Shown here one piece after another: positions 17,389 through 26,807 of a stretch of DNA of 57,698 bases. The notes below the pieces were generated by a model. That model was not told the DNA's origin and did no database searches. It saw only the letters and a list, made by a program, of their open reading frames with translations. Origin of the DNA: Bacteroidota bacterium (GTDB taxonomy: Bacteria; Bacteroidota; Bacteroidia; Chitinophagales; Chitinophagaceae); the NCBI GenBank assembly GCA_018267585.1, contig JAFDYE010000808.1, positions 1-57,698 of the forward strand. The letters are read 5' to 3'. The translations under genes were made by a program, and so were the position numbers. Position 1 is the first letter of the stretch; the number at the start of each line of letters is the position of its first letter.

Positions 17389-18972
17389 TTATCTCGAACC
17401 TCCCATACGGTTGCGCAAAAGCACAAAGGCGGGGCCGGCCTTCCAGTCCGCTGCGCCTTTCATAAAACCCGGTCCCACAGAACAATTGGCCAAAAGAATA
17501 TCAGGCTTCCTGTCCCCGTCGGCGTCGACCACATCCATCGTTATCCACCTGCCGCGCTCCGTGCCGGGAACGCCATACGCCTTATACCGGCTTTTCCCCT
17601 CGTTCTTCAAATAGACAAACCCCTCATCCGGTTGATCCCTGAAGTCTGCAAAATAGGCAATACAAGCAATATCCAGATCGCCGTCCCCGTCAAAATCCCG
17701 GGCCATGGCACGATAACAGCCGTTTATCGGGAAGAAATAGTCCAGGCTGAAATGACCGTGCCCGTCATTCAGGTAAATATACACGCCGTGATACGGTTTT
17801 AAAACCTGCGAATAATCGCCGTTATCCCCACAAGTATATAGAATGTCCGGAAAACCATCTTTATTGAAATCGTCCAGCTCAAAATAGCTGGAACCATAAC
17901 AGGGCGGCCAGCGGAGGACCCGCTTTTCCTCGAATATGCCGTGCCCCTTGTTAAGATAGACAATAATACTTTCGTCGCCCTGCGCAAAAAGGGCCCAGAT
18001 ATCGGGGAGTCCGTCTCCGTTGTAGTCTCCGATCACAGACCTTACCGCCCCTGGGACGTTCCGCAGAACCCGCTTTTCATACCGGCCTCCACCCTTGTTC
18101 TCCAACCACGCCAGCTGTCCCCGGATAAAGCCGAATTCGCTGACCACAAGGTCCGGGAGCCCATCGCCGTTGATATCGCCCCTCGCCAGCGCCACAGGCC
18201 TGACCAGACTGTCCGCCACTATCGGCAGCGGGCGGCCACTGGTCGCCACAGTCATCGGAAGCCCCAGACGATCGATATGACCCGCCGGTGCATTATTGGG
18301 CCCAAATGGCCCGATGTTGCAAACAAAATAGCCGGCACTGTCTGCAACCATATCCACAATGGACCCGCCTGTCAGCAGGCTTTTTTCATGCCTTAACCCC
18401 GGATCCCAGATGTCCAGGGTATGCCTCAGAATATCCGACGTGATCACCCGGGCCGACCGGTCGTCATACCGTATAAAACAGGTCGCCGGCGGCCCGGTGA
18501 CGCCAGTCGGCCCCGGCCCTTCGGGACCCGCGTCTTCCAGGTGAAAGCTGGCCGTGTCGGGCTCGATCTCCATATCCCGTCGCTGCCCCGGCAGGCTGTC
18601 CGGGGCAAGTGAAGTGTAATAGGCAACGATCGATCCCCAGTCCGCACTGGAAAGGCGGGCGCTGTCGGGATATGCCTGCCTTCCCACATTCGGGTCGCCT
18701 ATATTATTCGGGTATCTCCTGTTCATATATTGAAATATGCCCAGCCGGGGGCCCATTTGCGGCAACACTCCCTGCTCCCAGCTGTTGGCATCCAGCATAT
18801 CGGGCGTGGGCAGCTCGTGACAGCTGCCGCAATAGGTTCTGGCCAGTTGCCCGCCCCTGTCGATCGCCGCGTCGCTCACATCCGCGTGGGCCTTATTCTT
18901 GCTATACCCCTGACGGCAGCCGCCGGCCAAAAGGCCGGCGGCTGCTAAGATCACGATATGATATTTCTTCAT
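17389..18972 (-). CDS. Lipoprotein with N-terminal c-type haem domain and FG-GAP/VCBS propeller (copy A)
   Basis: A 527-residue paralogue of copy B in the same order: lipobox LLAGGC (Cys19), CGSCH haem motif at 48-52, the block SWEQGVLPQMGPRLGIFQYM, then FG-GAP/VCBS loops (DINGDGLPDLVVSEFGFIRG, DYNGDGLPDIWALFAQGDES, DFNKDGFPDILYTCG, DFDGDGDLDIACI). Shared phrases such as IWALFAQGDE, YTCGDNGDYSQVLKPYHGVY and FPINGCYRAMARDFDGDGDL show a tandem duplication that has diverged mainly in the N-terminal half. It begins 4 bases after the SusD stop, so it is tightly coupled to that gene. No catalytic motif other than haem binding is visible. Confidence 0.86.
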   Translation of the reverse strand: MKKYHIVILAAAGLLAGGCRQGYSKNKAHADVSDAAIDRGGQLARTYCGSCHELPTPDMLDANSWEQGVLPQMGPRLGIFQYMNRRYPNNIGDPNVGRQAYPDSARLSSADWGSIVAYYTSLAPDSLPGQRRDMEIEPDTASFHLEDAGPEGPGPTGVTGPPATCFIRYDDRSARVITSDILRHTLDIWDPGLRHEKSLLTGGSIVDMVADSAGYFVCNIGPFGPNNAPAGHIDRLGLPMTVATSGRPLPIVADSLVRPVALARGDINGDGLPDLVVSEFGFIRGQLAWLENKGGGRYEKRVLRNVPGAVRSVIGDYNGDGLPDIWALFAQGDESIIVYLNKGHGIFEEKRVLRWPPCYGSSYFELDDFNKDGFPDILYTCGDNGDYSQVLKPYHGVYIYLNDGHGHFSLDYFFPINGCYRAMARDFDGDGDLDIACIAYFADFRDQPDEGFVYLKNEGKSRYKAYGVPGTERGRWITMDVVDADGDRKPDILLANCSVGPGFMKGAADWKAGPAFVLLRNRMGGSR

Positions 18973-18976
18973 TGCC

Positions 18977-20767
18977 TTAATAGCCAGTGTTCTGTTTCAA
19001 CGTTCCGTTAGACAGATCGATCTGCTGCTGCGGTATCGGGAAATACTCATTCTTGCCCGATGTGAAATTACCCGTCGAAAGATCACCGGTGTACTGCCGC
19101 TCGTATTGGTAATACGAGTTCATTGTCTGGGCCGCGATCCCCCACCGGGCCAGATCGAAGAACCGGTGACCCTCGCACGCAAGTTCCAACTTGCGCTCGA
19201 AATAAATGGCCGGCAGCGCCGTCGCCGAAGTAAAATAGCCGGGGGCATAAGAACCGATCACATAATTTGCAGCAGGCGTGCTGGAGAACCCGGCCATCGG
19301 ATGACTGTCATCAATGTACTTGTACAATATGTTGGCAGGATTCGCCGCCCGTGCCCTGACCGCATTTACATAGGTCTCCGCCTGCGCATAGTTGCTCAGC
19401 TGCGCTTCCGCCTCGGCAGCCATCAGCAGTACATCGGCAAAACGGATGATACAATAATTGATGGCAGAACCGGGAGCCCACGAGCTCTGATCGGAATAGG
19501 TGCCCGCATTACCCTGCCAGTAAAGATTCTTCTTGTTGGAATACGGACCGGCAGATCCCTGGTCCCGGATCCAGTTGTTACCTGGATGGTTGCCCCAGTC
19601 GTGGACAGGAATACCCCGGCGCCCAATCGTCCAGTCAATACGGGGATCGAGATTACCCGCATCCGGAGTGAAAGGATCGCTGGTCTTCAATCCCTGGTCG
19701 TTCTTTACCGGGTGCGAATTGTAGTCGCTTACATAGGGCAGGCCAGTGGCATCCGTCCGATACGAGTTCGCCAGATCAATGGAAGGCTGAAAGAACCCGC
19801 AGCACCTGAAAGGACTGTTATACGGGAAATTCAACATGTCACCCCCGTTGGCATTGGCGATCGAGTTTGTACCATCATTCGCCGTCATCTGTATCGCGAA
19901 AACTGACTCTTTGCTATTCTTTGTGGCGGCATCAAAATTATCCTCGAACCGGTCTGTCAACCCATACGGCAGGTTGTTGGCAGTCACCCCGCCTGCACCC
20001 GGCCCGCCATATGCCGAAGGGATGACCTGGTCAAAGGCGGCTTTCGCCTGAGCGTACTTCTTCTCATAGAGATATGTTTTGCCCAGGTAACACAACGCTG
20101 CCCACTTATTGGCCTTGCCCGCAGACGGCTGCACGGCCGGCAGACTATCGACGGCTGCCTGGAAATCCTGCTCGATCTTCGGAAAAATATCCACATTGTT
20201 CGGCTGCCGGAAATCCGTCGTGTTCTCGTCGATCCAGGGTACCATATGGAAGAACTTCCTCAGCTCGAAATAATAGTGTCCCCGAAGGAATTTGGCCTCG
20301 GAAGCGAACTCCTTCTTGTCGGCGGCCGACACCGTAGGCGAGATCGCTATCGTCTTCAGCACATTGTTACAACGCGTTACGCCTTCATAGAGCGCCCGCC
20401 ATTTGTTGTTGAAAAATCCATTCGCCGGTATCTCCTGCGCATTCGCGATGGGCACGATCGGAGGCTGGTCGCTGATACTGCTGCCCTTGTGACTGTCGCC
20501 ACCGGCAACACTGCCATATATCCAGTTCGACGGAGAAGCCTCCCAGGGATTCCCGCCCCCGATTGCCGTATTATTTTGCCCCTGGCCGTCCAGCACCGCA
20601 TAAGCGCCATTCAACAACGCCGTAAGACCGTCCTTGTTATTGATCTGGCCCGAGGTCAACGCACCCTGCGCCGGCTTGTCCAAAAATCCCTTGCTGCAGC
20701 CCGCTATCACAATTGCCGCACCGACAGAAAAACCCGATAGGATACCTATATATTTTTTAATAGACAT
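18977..20767 (-). CDS. SusD/RagB-family nutrient-binding outer-membrane lipoprotein
   Basis: SusD-type lid protein of 596 residues, with signal peptide and lipobox IVIAGC (Cys about 23). Hallmarks are FLRGHYYFELRKFFHMVPWI near residue 155, IIRFADVLLMAAEAEAQ near 445 and FERKLELACEGHRFFDLARW near 535. It is 28 bases downstream of its SusC and 4 bases upstream of haem-propeller copy A, so the four genes form one operon. It is similar along its length to the SusD at 10334-12127; the ligand is not identifiable. Confidence 0.96.
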   Translation of the reverse strand: MSIKKYIGILSGFSVGAAIVIAGCSKGFLDKPAQGALTSGQINNKDGLTALLNGAYAVLDGQGQNNTAIGGGNPWEASPSNWIYGSVAGGDSHKGSSISDQPPIVPIANAQEIPANGFFNNKWRALYEGVTRCNNVLKTIAISPTVSAADKKEFASEAKFLRGHYYFELRKFFHMVPWIDENTTDFRQPNNVDIFPKIEQDFQAAVDSLPAVQPSAGKANKWAALCYLGKTYLYEKKYAQAKAAFDQVIPSAYGGPGAGGVTANNLPYGLTDRFEDNFDAATKNSKESVFAIQMTANDGTNSIANANGGDMLNFPYNSPFRCCGFFQPSIDLANSYRTDATGLPYVSDYNSHPVKNDQGLKTSDPFTPDAGNLDPRIDWTIGRRGIPVHDWGNHPGNNWIRDQGSAGPYSNKKNLYWQGNAGTYSDQSSWAPGSAINYCIIRFADVLLMAAEAEAQLSNYAQAETYVNAVRARAANPANILYKYIDDSHPMAGFSSTPAANYVIGSYAPGYFTSATALPAIYFERKLELACEGHRFFDLARWGIAAQTMNSYYQYERQYTGDLSTGNFTSGKNEYFPIPQQQIDLSNGTLKQNTGY

Positions 20768-20795
20768 TTTCTTTCTTTTTACGTTACAAATAATT

Positions 20796-23700
20796 TTAGA
20801 ACTGGATCTGGAGACCTAACAGGTACTGGCGCGGATTGGCGTATGAACCCTCGTCTACCCCAAAGTCCGTCGCTCCATTCTGCCCGTTCATGGGATTGAC
20901 CGATATCTCCGGATCTACTCCCGAATACTTCGTGACCGTGAACAGATTCGCCGCCTGCAGATAAGCCCTGATCTTGGAAATGCTGGCCTTCCCCGCACGA
21001 ACATTGTTGAACGTATATCCAAGCGTTATGTTCTTGGCCCTCAGATAGGAGCCCTTTTCGACGAAATAAGAATTGGGCACCGTATTCGTACTGGCATTGC
21101 TGCCGTTGACCGCATCCTGTATCGGCGCCTTGGCGTTATGATTGTCGAAGGTCCAGGAATTGTAAAGTGCCGTCTTGCTGCTGGCCGCCCCCGGGAAAGA
21201 TGCATAGAAATCCGTCCACCATTTCACGTTGTTCCAGATATCGTTGCCATAAACCCCGTAGAAGAAAACAGTAAAATCAAAATTCTTATAGGTCAGGCCC
21301 AGGTTGAACCCATAGGTGAACTTAGGACTCGGATTGCCGAGAAAGCTCTTGCTGCTGTCGTTGATCCATCCCTGGTTGTTGCCGTCGGCATAGCGGAAAC
21401 GACCCACGCCGGCATCCGCCTGATAAGTGGTCACCCTCCCGTTGGAGGCCTTTGCAGCAGCTTGATTCGCCGCATCGATCTCCGCCTGGCTGTTCCAGAA
21501 ACCAATGACCTTATATCCATAGAAAGCACTTACCGGATGACCCACCTCATTCCTCACGATATAGCTTCCGTTAAACCGGCGCGAATCGACGTCGAAATAA
21601 GGAGTTCCATTCGCATTCACCTGCGTGATCTTATTGTTGATCGTCGTAAAGGTCACCGATCCCGTAAATTTCAGGTCGCGGGTAATATCGGTCTGGCCAT
21701 TGACCATAACGTCGATACCCGTATTCTTCATCTTGCTCACGTTGTAAGCCGGCACGATCGCAGCCCCCTGCGTACCAGGCAGCGTCAACTGATACAGCAG
21801 GTCCTTGATGCTCTTATTATACCAGTCCGCGCTGATCGACAGCTTGCCCTGCAGAATGGTCAGATCAAATCCAATGTTGGTATTCCCGTCCTGCTCCCAT
21901 TTCGCATCGGGATTGCCGATCTGCGAAGACGCCATACCATAGACCAGCGAATTACCCGTGCCGTTGATATCGTAATAGGTTGTTTGCTTGTTGGACCCAT
22001 AGAGCGTATAGGAATTGGTCCCTAGCGCATTGAACTGATTGCCCATGATACCGTATGAACCACGGATCTTCAGGTCGGATATCCAGGTCACGTCCCGCAT
22101 GAAATCTTCCTGGGAGATGCGCCAGCCCGCACTGACGGCATAAAAATTACCCCAGCGGTTGGTAATGAACTTCGAAGAGCCGTCCCGACGGAAGGTCGCA
22201 CCCAGCAGGTACTTCTCCTTGAAAACATAGTCGGCCCTCGCAAAATACGAAACAAGGCTTTCTCCTGCACCTACTGGAGCCTGATAGTTGGGACTGTTCG
22301 GGTTGAAATTGATGATAGCATTGCTGTTGCTGTAGTTGGTAGTGGTACCCGTGCCGGTTGACAGGTTCACGGCATTCGGATCATTGGTAAAGGAACCCAG
22401 CGTCGTACCGCCCAAATTATGATTGATGAACTTATAGGCCTCCATACCGCCGACCAACTTCAGATTATGGTCCCCCTTGACCCAGTTGTAGCTCGCCGTA
22501 TTCGTCCAGGTCCAGTTGAAGCCATTGTAAGACTGTTCCGTATAGGAAGGAGTAGTATACTGCGGCTCCGCATCGTAATAGTCTGGAGTATGATAGAAAT
22601 GGTTCCATCCGTTATAGGACTCACCGCCAAAGCTGGTCCGGAAGGTAAGCCCCTTTAGGACGTCGACTTCGCCGTACACGTTGCCAAACAGGCGACCCGC
22701 TATTCCCCGGTCATTGGCCGTGGTCTTTTGTATGCTCACCGGATTGCGCGGGTTGTTCAGTCCTTTCGGCGAAGACCCCGCAAAATTTCCCTGGATATCG
22801 TATACAGGGATGATGGGGTTCTCCCGCATCGCATAACCGACTGCACTTCCTTCCACCAGGATACCGCCGTTCGCCTGCGGGTTCTCTACCGAAGAATAGG
22901 CAAGGTTCTCCCCTACCCGGATCCTGCTGCCTATCTTATAGGACGTATTCGCCCTTATCGTATACCTTTTCAGATACGTGTTGATCAGCGTTCCTTGCTG
23001 GTTAAAATAGTTCAGCGAGAAAAGATAGCTGCCCTGGTCGTTGCCTCCGGCCACCGAAATATTATGCTGCTGGATGGGCGCCTTCTTGAAAATCTCGTGA
23101 TACCAGTCCGTCCCTCCCTTGTTGGCCCTGGCGATCTGGTAGTAATTTTTCCCCGTCGGATCGGCAGAATACCGCGTCGGGTCAGCCGCCGGATCACCGT
23201 CCTTGAAACCACCGGTATAAGTTACTCCGTTGTAATCACCGTTGACCAGCCAGTCCGGCAGTACGGGTGTGGGCCCGGTGCCATAGATCGTATTGCCGAG
23301 TGGTACCTGGTTGGAAGGATTGCCCGCCTGCAGCGTGTTGTTGTTTTGCTGCGCCTTATACAACAGCTGCCCGCCCTCGGTAGGACTAAGGATATGATTT
23401 ACGTTCCCTCCCTGGGGCACCTGCGTGCCGTAATACCCGTCATACGATACTTTGACCTTACCCGTCCCCCTCTTCGTCGTTATTATTATAACGCCATTTG
23501 AAGCACGCGCTCCATAAATAGAAGAGGCGCCCGCGTCTTTCAGGATTTGCATGCTGGCTATATCGTTTGGGTTCAGATCACTTACATTCTGTGTCGGTAC
23601 ACCGTCCACAACATAGAGAGGGGTGTTGTTCCCAAACGAATTAAAACCACGGATACGGATCAGCGGCGCCTGACCTGGCTGACCCGAACTGACGACAGAT

Positions 23701-24161
23701 ACACCCGAAGCCTGCCCCTGAAGCATATTCACAACATCAGGGACCGGCTGCTTCCTGGCATCCTGCAGGTCTACAATAGCAACGGCGCCGGTCAGATCCT
23801 TTTTCCGCTGCACAGCATAACCCGTCACCACCACGTCGTTCAATTGAGCATTGGTGGTCGCCATCGAAATATCCCCCAGCGAAGCCCTGCCCGCTACGGG
23901 GATCTCAATTTTTTCAAAGCCGATCGATGAAATGACCAGCGTGCTGTTGTCGCCGGCATCGATCATAAAAATCCCATCCCCACCGGTTTGAACAGCGGTC
24001 TTTCCGTTCTTGACCTGCACGGTGGCGCCTACAACAGGCTGCTTGTCTGCGGTGCTGATGACCCTACCTGTAATTTTTTTCTGGGCGAAAAGATGAAGAC
24101 TGGAGACTAAAAGACATAGAAATAAGCCCACCCTTAGTGGGGCAGTAGTTTTGAATGGCAT
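20796..24161 (-). CDS. SusC/RagA-family TonB-linked outer-membrane transporter
   Basis: SusC-type channel of 1121 residues from the ATG at 24161 (MPFKTTAPLRVG; a TTG two codons upstream is less likely). It has a signal peptide ending LFAQ, a carboxypeptidase-regulatory-like domain (ITGRVISTADKQPVVGATVQ), a TonB-box-like DVVVTGYAVQRKKDLTG, a plug with IRGFNSFGNNTPLYVVDGVP and LKDAGASSIYGARASNGVII, and a C-terminal barrel ending YLLGLQIQF. It heads the right-hand cassette and is a paralogue of the SusC at 12162-15350; even the first residues (MPFKT) agree. Confidence 0.96.
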   Translation of the reverse strand: MPFKTTAPLRVGLFLCLLVSSLHLFAQKKITGRVISTADKQPVVGATVQVKNGKTAVQTGGDGIFMIDAGDNSTLVISSIGFEKIEIPVAGRASLGDISMATTNAQLNDVVVTGYAVQRKKDLTGAVAIVDLQDARKQPVPDVVNMLQGQASGVSVVSSGQPGQAPLIRIRGFNSFGNNTPLYVVDGVPTQNVSDLNPNDIASMQILKDAGASSIYGARASNGVIIITTKRGTGKVKVSYDGYYGTQVPQGGNVNHILSPTEGGQLLYKAQQNNNTLQAGNPSNQVPLGNTIYGTGPTPVLPDWLVNGDYNGVTYTGGFKDGDPAADPTRYSADPTGKNYYQIARANKGGTDWYHEIFKKAPIQQHNISVAGGNDQGSYLFSLNYFNQQGTLINTYLKRYTIRANTSYKIGSRIRVGENLAYSSVENPQANGGILVEGSAVGYAMRENPIIPVYDIQGNFAGSSPKGLNNPRNPVSIQKTTANDRGIAGRLFGNVYGEVDVLKGLTFRTSFGGESYNGWNHFYHTPDYYDAEPQYTTPSYTEQSYNGFNWTWTNTASYNWVKGDHNLKLVGGMEAYKFINHNLGGTTLGSFTNDPNAVNLSTGTGTTTNYSNSNAIINFNPNSPNYQAPVGAGESLVSYFARADYVFKEKYLLGATFRRDGSSKFITNRWGNFYAVSAGWRISQEDFMRDVTWISDLKIRGSYGIMGNQFNALGTNSYTLYGSNKQTTYYDINGTGNSLVYGMASSQIGNPDAKWEQDGNTNIGFDLTILQGKLSISADWYNKSIKDLLYQLTLPGTQGAAIVPAYNVSKMKNTGIDVMVNGQTDITRDLKFTGSVTFTTINNKITQVNANGTPYFDVDSRRFNGSYIVRNEVGHPVSAFYGYKVIGFWNSQAEIDAANQAAAKASNGRVTTYQADAGVGRFRYADGNNQGWINDSSKSFLGNPSPKFTYGFNLGLTYKNFDFTVFFYGVYGNDIWNNVKWWTDFYASFPGAASSKTALYNSWTFDNHNAKAPIQDAVNGSNASTNTVPNSYFVEKGSYLRAKNITLGYTFNNVRAGKASISKIRAYLQAANLFTVTKYSGVDPEISVNPMNGQNGATDFGVDEGSYANPRQYLLGLQIQF

Positions 24162-24251
24162 ACGCAAGAAATTAGAATGTTGACATGGATAATGTTTACT
24201 GATTCGACCAACATATATCGACCCGAAGCTACGCCGATCGGAGTAACTAAA

Positions 24252-24268
24252 ATTAATATTATTTTAAC
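24252..24268 (-). promoter_or_regulatory. AT-rich element shared with the other susC upstream region
   Basis: On the minus strand this reads GTTAAAATAATATTAAT; its first 12 bases are identical to the element at 15471-15482. It ends 90 bases before the susC ATG. Neither copy shows a full TAnnTTTG box at a normal spacing, so its role is unproven. Confidence 0.35.
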
Positions 24269-24350
24269 CAATTCTGACACATTAAGGATCTAACGTTAAC
24301 GGTCATTAACATATGTTTTTTTGTAAGATGCATTAGGCATAAGGGTTATC

Positions 24351-24389
24351 ATGCATAAAAATGAAAAAGGGACGCAGCTGCGTCCCTTT
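24351..24389 (-). terminator. Rho-independent terminator after the GMC/small-subunit genes
   Basis: A perfect inverted repeat, AAAGGGACGCAG against CTGCGTCCCTTT (24366-24389), followed on the minus strand by the T-rich CTTTTTCATTTTT. It starts 25 bases past the stop at 24414 and separates this module from the susC promoter. Confidence 0.85.
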
Positions 24390-24413
24390 ACCTATCTATA
24401 AGTAGATTATTGA

Positions 24414-24995
24414 CTAGGTCGTAGCCCAGGCCTTGTCACCCTTCTTGTAGTCGATACAACCTTCCCATTTTCCAGGCACAGCCACATACCTCAGCGCCTT
24501 CGTTGCGCCAGGCTCCGAAGTAAAATAACCCCAGAGCGTCAGCTCCTTCATCATCCGGAAATAATGGGACGGATCGTCCTTGCCCTTCTTATCCATATAC
24601 GCCTTCTGCTCTTTGTCCAGGTCGACCAGGAGATCGTGCTGCTGCTGAGGCGTGCTATCCATAAAGGACTTGCCATTCTTCTTCTGGCTCGCATCGTTCA
24701 GGGCCTGCATGCCGTCCAAAAAGACCTTTTGGTCTTTGTCAGTATAACAATCCTTTACGATCCGGGCCATGAACTCCCCGACCTTGGCATCCTTCGCCCC
24801 GGGCGTATCCGTCCTGGGCAGGATCGTTTCCGCTATCTGGTCAAAGAAAGCGATATCGTCATTGGAGAAATTGGTGCCAGCCCCGCCGATCTTCTTGTCG
24901 GGGGCATTGGTACAGCCCGAAAGAAAAGCTTCCGTGCCTAATATGGCTCCCCCGAGCAGAAGACTTACCCGGGCAATCGCGTCTCTTCTATTCAT
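24414..24995 (-). CDS. Gluconate 2-dehydrogenase subunit 3 family protein (GMC small subunit)
   Basis: A 193-residue small subunit of a periplasmic flavoprotein dehydrogenase (family PF13618). The N-terminus MNRRDAIARVSLLLGGAILG has a twin-arginine pair followed by a hydrophobic run and the lipobox FLSGC (Cys28), so it should be exported folded by Tat and anchored as a lipoprotein. The mature part contains IAFFDQIAETILPRTDTPGA, the typical opening of the family, and MMKELTLWGYFTSEPG near the end. It follows the GMC gene by 20 bases. Since the GMC protein has no signal of its own, this subunit probably carries it across the membrane and keeps it there. Confidence 0.92.
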   Translation of the reverse strand: MNRRDAIARVSLLLGGAILGTEAFLSGCTNAPDKKIGGAGTNFSNDDIAFFDQIAETILPRTDTPGAKDAKVGEFMARIVKDCYTDKDQKVFLDGMQALNDASQKKNGKSFMDSTPQQQHDLLVDLDKEQKAYMDKKGKDDPSHYFRMMKELTLWGYFTSEPGATKALRYVAVPGKWEGCIDYKKGDKAWATT

Positions 24996-25015
24996 AATGT
25001 TTCTTTTTAAATTAG

Positions 25016-26698
25016 TTAGATATTTCCCTTTTTCAGCTCGCTCACCGCATGGTCCACCGCCCTTGCGGTAAATGCCATATAGGTCAGCGAAGGATTTACG
25101 CAGTTAGCAGAGACCATGAAGGAACCGTCCGTTACAAAAACATTTTTAGCATCCCAGACCTGGTTGAAAGAATTGAGCACCGAGGTCTTCGGGTCCTTAC
25201 CCATGCGGGCCGTTCCCATCTCATGGATACCCCTGCCGGGGAAAGGATTGTCACTGCGGCTCTTGACATCCTTGACACCACATGCCTCCAGCATCTCCAC
25301 CGCATCCGCTTCCATATCCTTTCTCATCTTCAGCTCGTTCTCCTTCAGCTCGCAGTCGATATTCAATATATTCAGCCCCCACTTATCCTTCTTCGTCTTG
25401 TCCAGCGTCACTTTGTTCTCATGATAGGGAAGGATCTCGCCAAAACCACCGATATTCATCTGCCAGGGACCCGGCTCCGTCAACGACTCCTTGTACTCTT
25501 TACCAATGGTGTATTCCGCCACCGGCATATGCTCGTATCCGGCCCGCAGACCGCCACCCTGGTAGCCAAAGCCACGCAGATAGTCCCGCTTGTCACCGTT
25601 GATATTCCTGAACTGGGGAATATAGATCCCATTCGCACGACGCCCAAATACATACTTGTCCTCGTATCCGTCAACCCGGCCACTGGCCCCTACACCAAGA
25701 TGATGATCCATCAGGTTATGCCCCAACTCGCCGCTGCTGCTGCCCAGTCCGTCAGGCCATATGTCCGTAGCAGAGTTCATTAGTATCCAGGCGCTGTTCA
25801 GCGTAGAGGCATTCAAAAAGACGACCTTCGCTTTGTAGGTGTACGTCTGGTTGGTCTCCGCATCCAGCACTTCAACCCCGGTAGCCTTCCTGGTATCCTT
25901 ATCATACAGGATCTTCGTGACGATCGACCAGGGACGCAGCGTCAGATTCCCTGTCTTCATCGCCGCAGGCAATGTCGAGGACTGTGTGCTGAAATAACCC
26001 CCGAAAGGACAGCCCAGCCAGCACTTGTTACGGAACTGACAGCCCGGCCTGCCTTCATGGGGAACAGTGATATTCGCCACCCGGCCGATGATCATATGCC
26101 GCATCCCTTTATAATGCTCCTTCAGACGGGCCGATATATCCTTCTCCACACAGGTCATATCATACGGCGGAAGAAAATGGCTGTTCGGAAGATGCGGAAT
26201 ATTCTCGTTGGACCCGCTGATACCCGCAAACTTCTCAACATAGGTATACCAGGGCTCGATATCTTTATAACGAACCGGCCAGTCGACCCCGATCCCCTCT
26301 TTGGCATTCGCCTCGAACTGAAAATCGCTCCACCGGTAGCTCTGCCGCCCCCACATCAACGAACGCCCCCCGACATGATAGCCCCTGAACCAGTCAAAAC
26401 GCTTGGTCTCGGTATACGGACACTCGCTGTCCTTTACCCAGTAATCTAAATTTGTTTCATTCAACGGATAATCCCGCTTTAATACCGGGTAATCCTTCTT
26501 CATCTGTTCAGTTGCACGCCCGCGGTGAGGATAGTCCCAGGCTTCCTTATTGGCGTTCACATAATCCTTGATATGCTCGATATTCCGTCCCCTTTCCAGC
26601 ATGATCACCTTGAGCCCTTTCTCCGTGAGTTCTTTTGCAGCCCAGCCGCCACTGATCCCCGACCCAATTACGATCGCATCATACGTGTTGTCAGCCAT
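25016..26698 (-). CDS. GMC-family FAD-dependent sugar/alcohol dehydrogenase, catalytic subunit
   Basis: A 560-residue flavoprotein. The N-terminal dinucleotide-binding fold is AIVIGSGISGGWAAKEL (residues 8-24) with the acidic strand end VIMLERG. C-terminal GMC features are HEMGTARMGKDP, VFVTDGSFMVSANCVNPSLT and a final helix. Residues 217-231 read RPGCQFRNKCWLGCP, placing Cys220, Cys226 and Cys230 in the C-x5-C-x3-C spacing seen in bacterial membrane-bound FAD sugar dehydrogenases, where it is linked to an iron-sulfur cluster. No signal peptide is present; the Tat-carrying small subunit follows. Glucoside 3-dehydrogenases have this two-subunit form, but substrate and position of oxidation are inferred. 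Confidence 0.92.
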   Translation of the reverse strand: MADNTYDAIVIGSGISGGWAAKELTEKGLKVIMLERGRNIEHIKDYVNANKEAWDYPHRGRATEQMKKDYPVLKRDYPLNETNLDYWVKDSECPYTETKRFDWFRGYHVGGRSLMWGRQSYRWSDFQFEANAKEGIGVDWPVRYKDIEPWYTYVEKFAGISGSNENIPHLPNSHFLPPYDMTCVEKDISARLKEHYKGMRHMIIGRVANITVPHEGRPGCQFRNKCWLGCPFGGYFSTQSSTLPAAMKTGNLTLRPWSIVTKILYDKDTRKATGVEVLDAETNQTYTYKAKVVFLNASTLNSAWILMNSATDIWPDGLGSSSGELGHNLMDHHLGVGASGRVDGYEDKYVFGRRANGIYIPQFRNINGDKRDYLRGFGYQGGGLRAGYEHMPVAEYTIGKEYKESLTEPGPWQMNIGGFGEILPYHENKVTLDKTKKDKWGLNILNIDCELKENELKMRKDMEADAVEMLEACGVKDVKSRSDNPFPGRGIHEMGTARMGKDPKTSVLNSFNQVWDAKNVFVTDGSFMVSANCVNPSLTYMAFTARAVDHAVSELKKGNI

Positions 26699-26807
26699 AA
26701 TCGTTAGCTATTTGTTTTAGTGTTAAATTTACATATTAATATACCCAACATTCAACCGGACCGCGACCTTCCTGTATTCTCGCAGCCTCCCCCACCGGAT
26801 ACCACGG

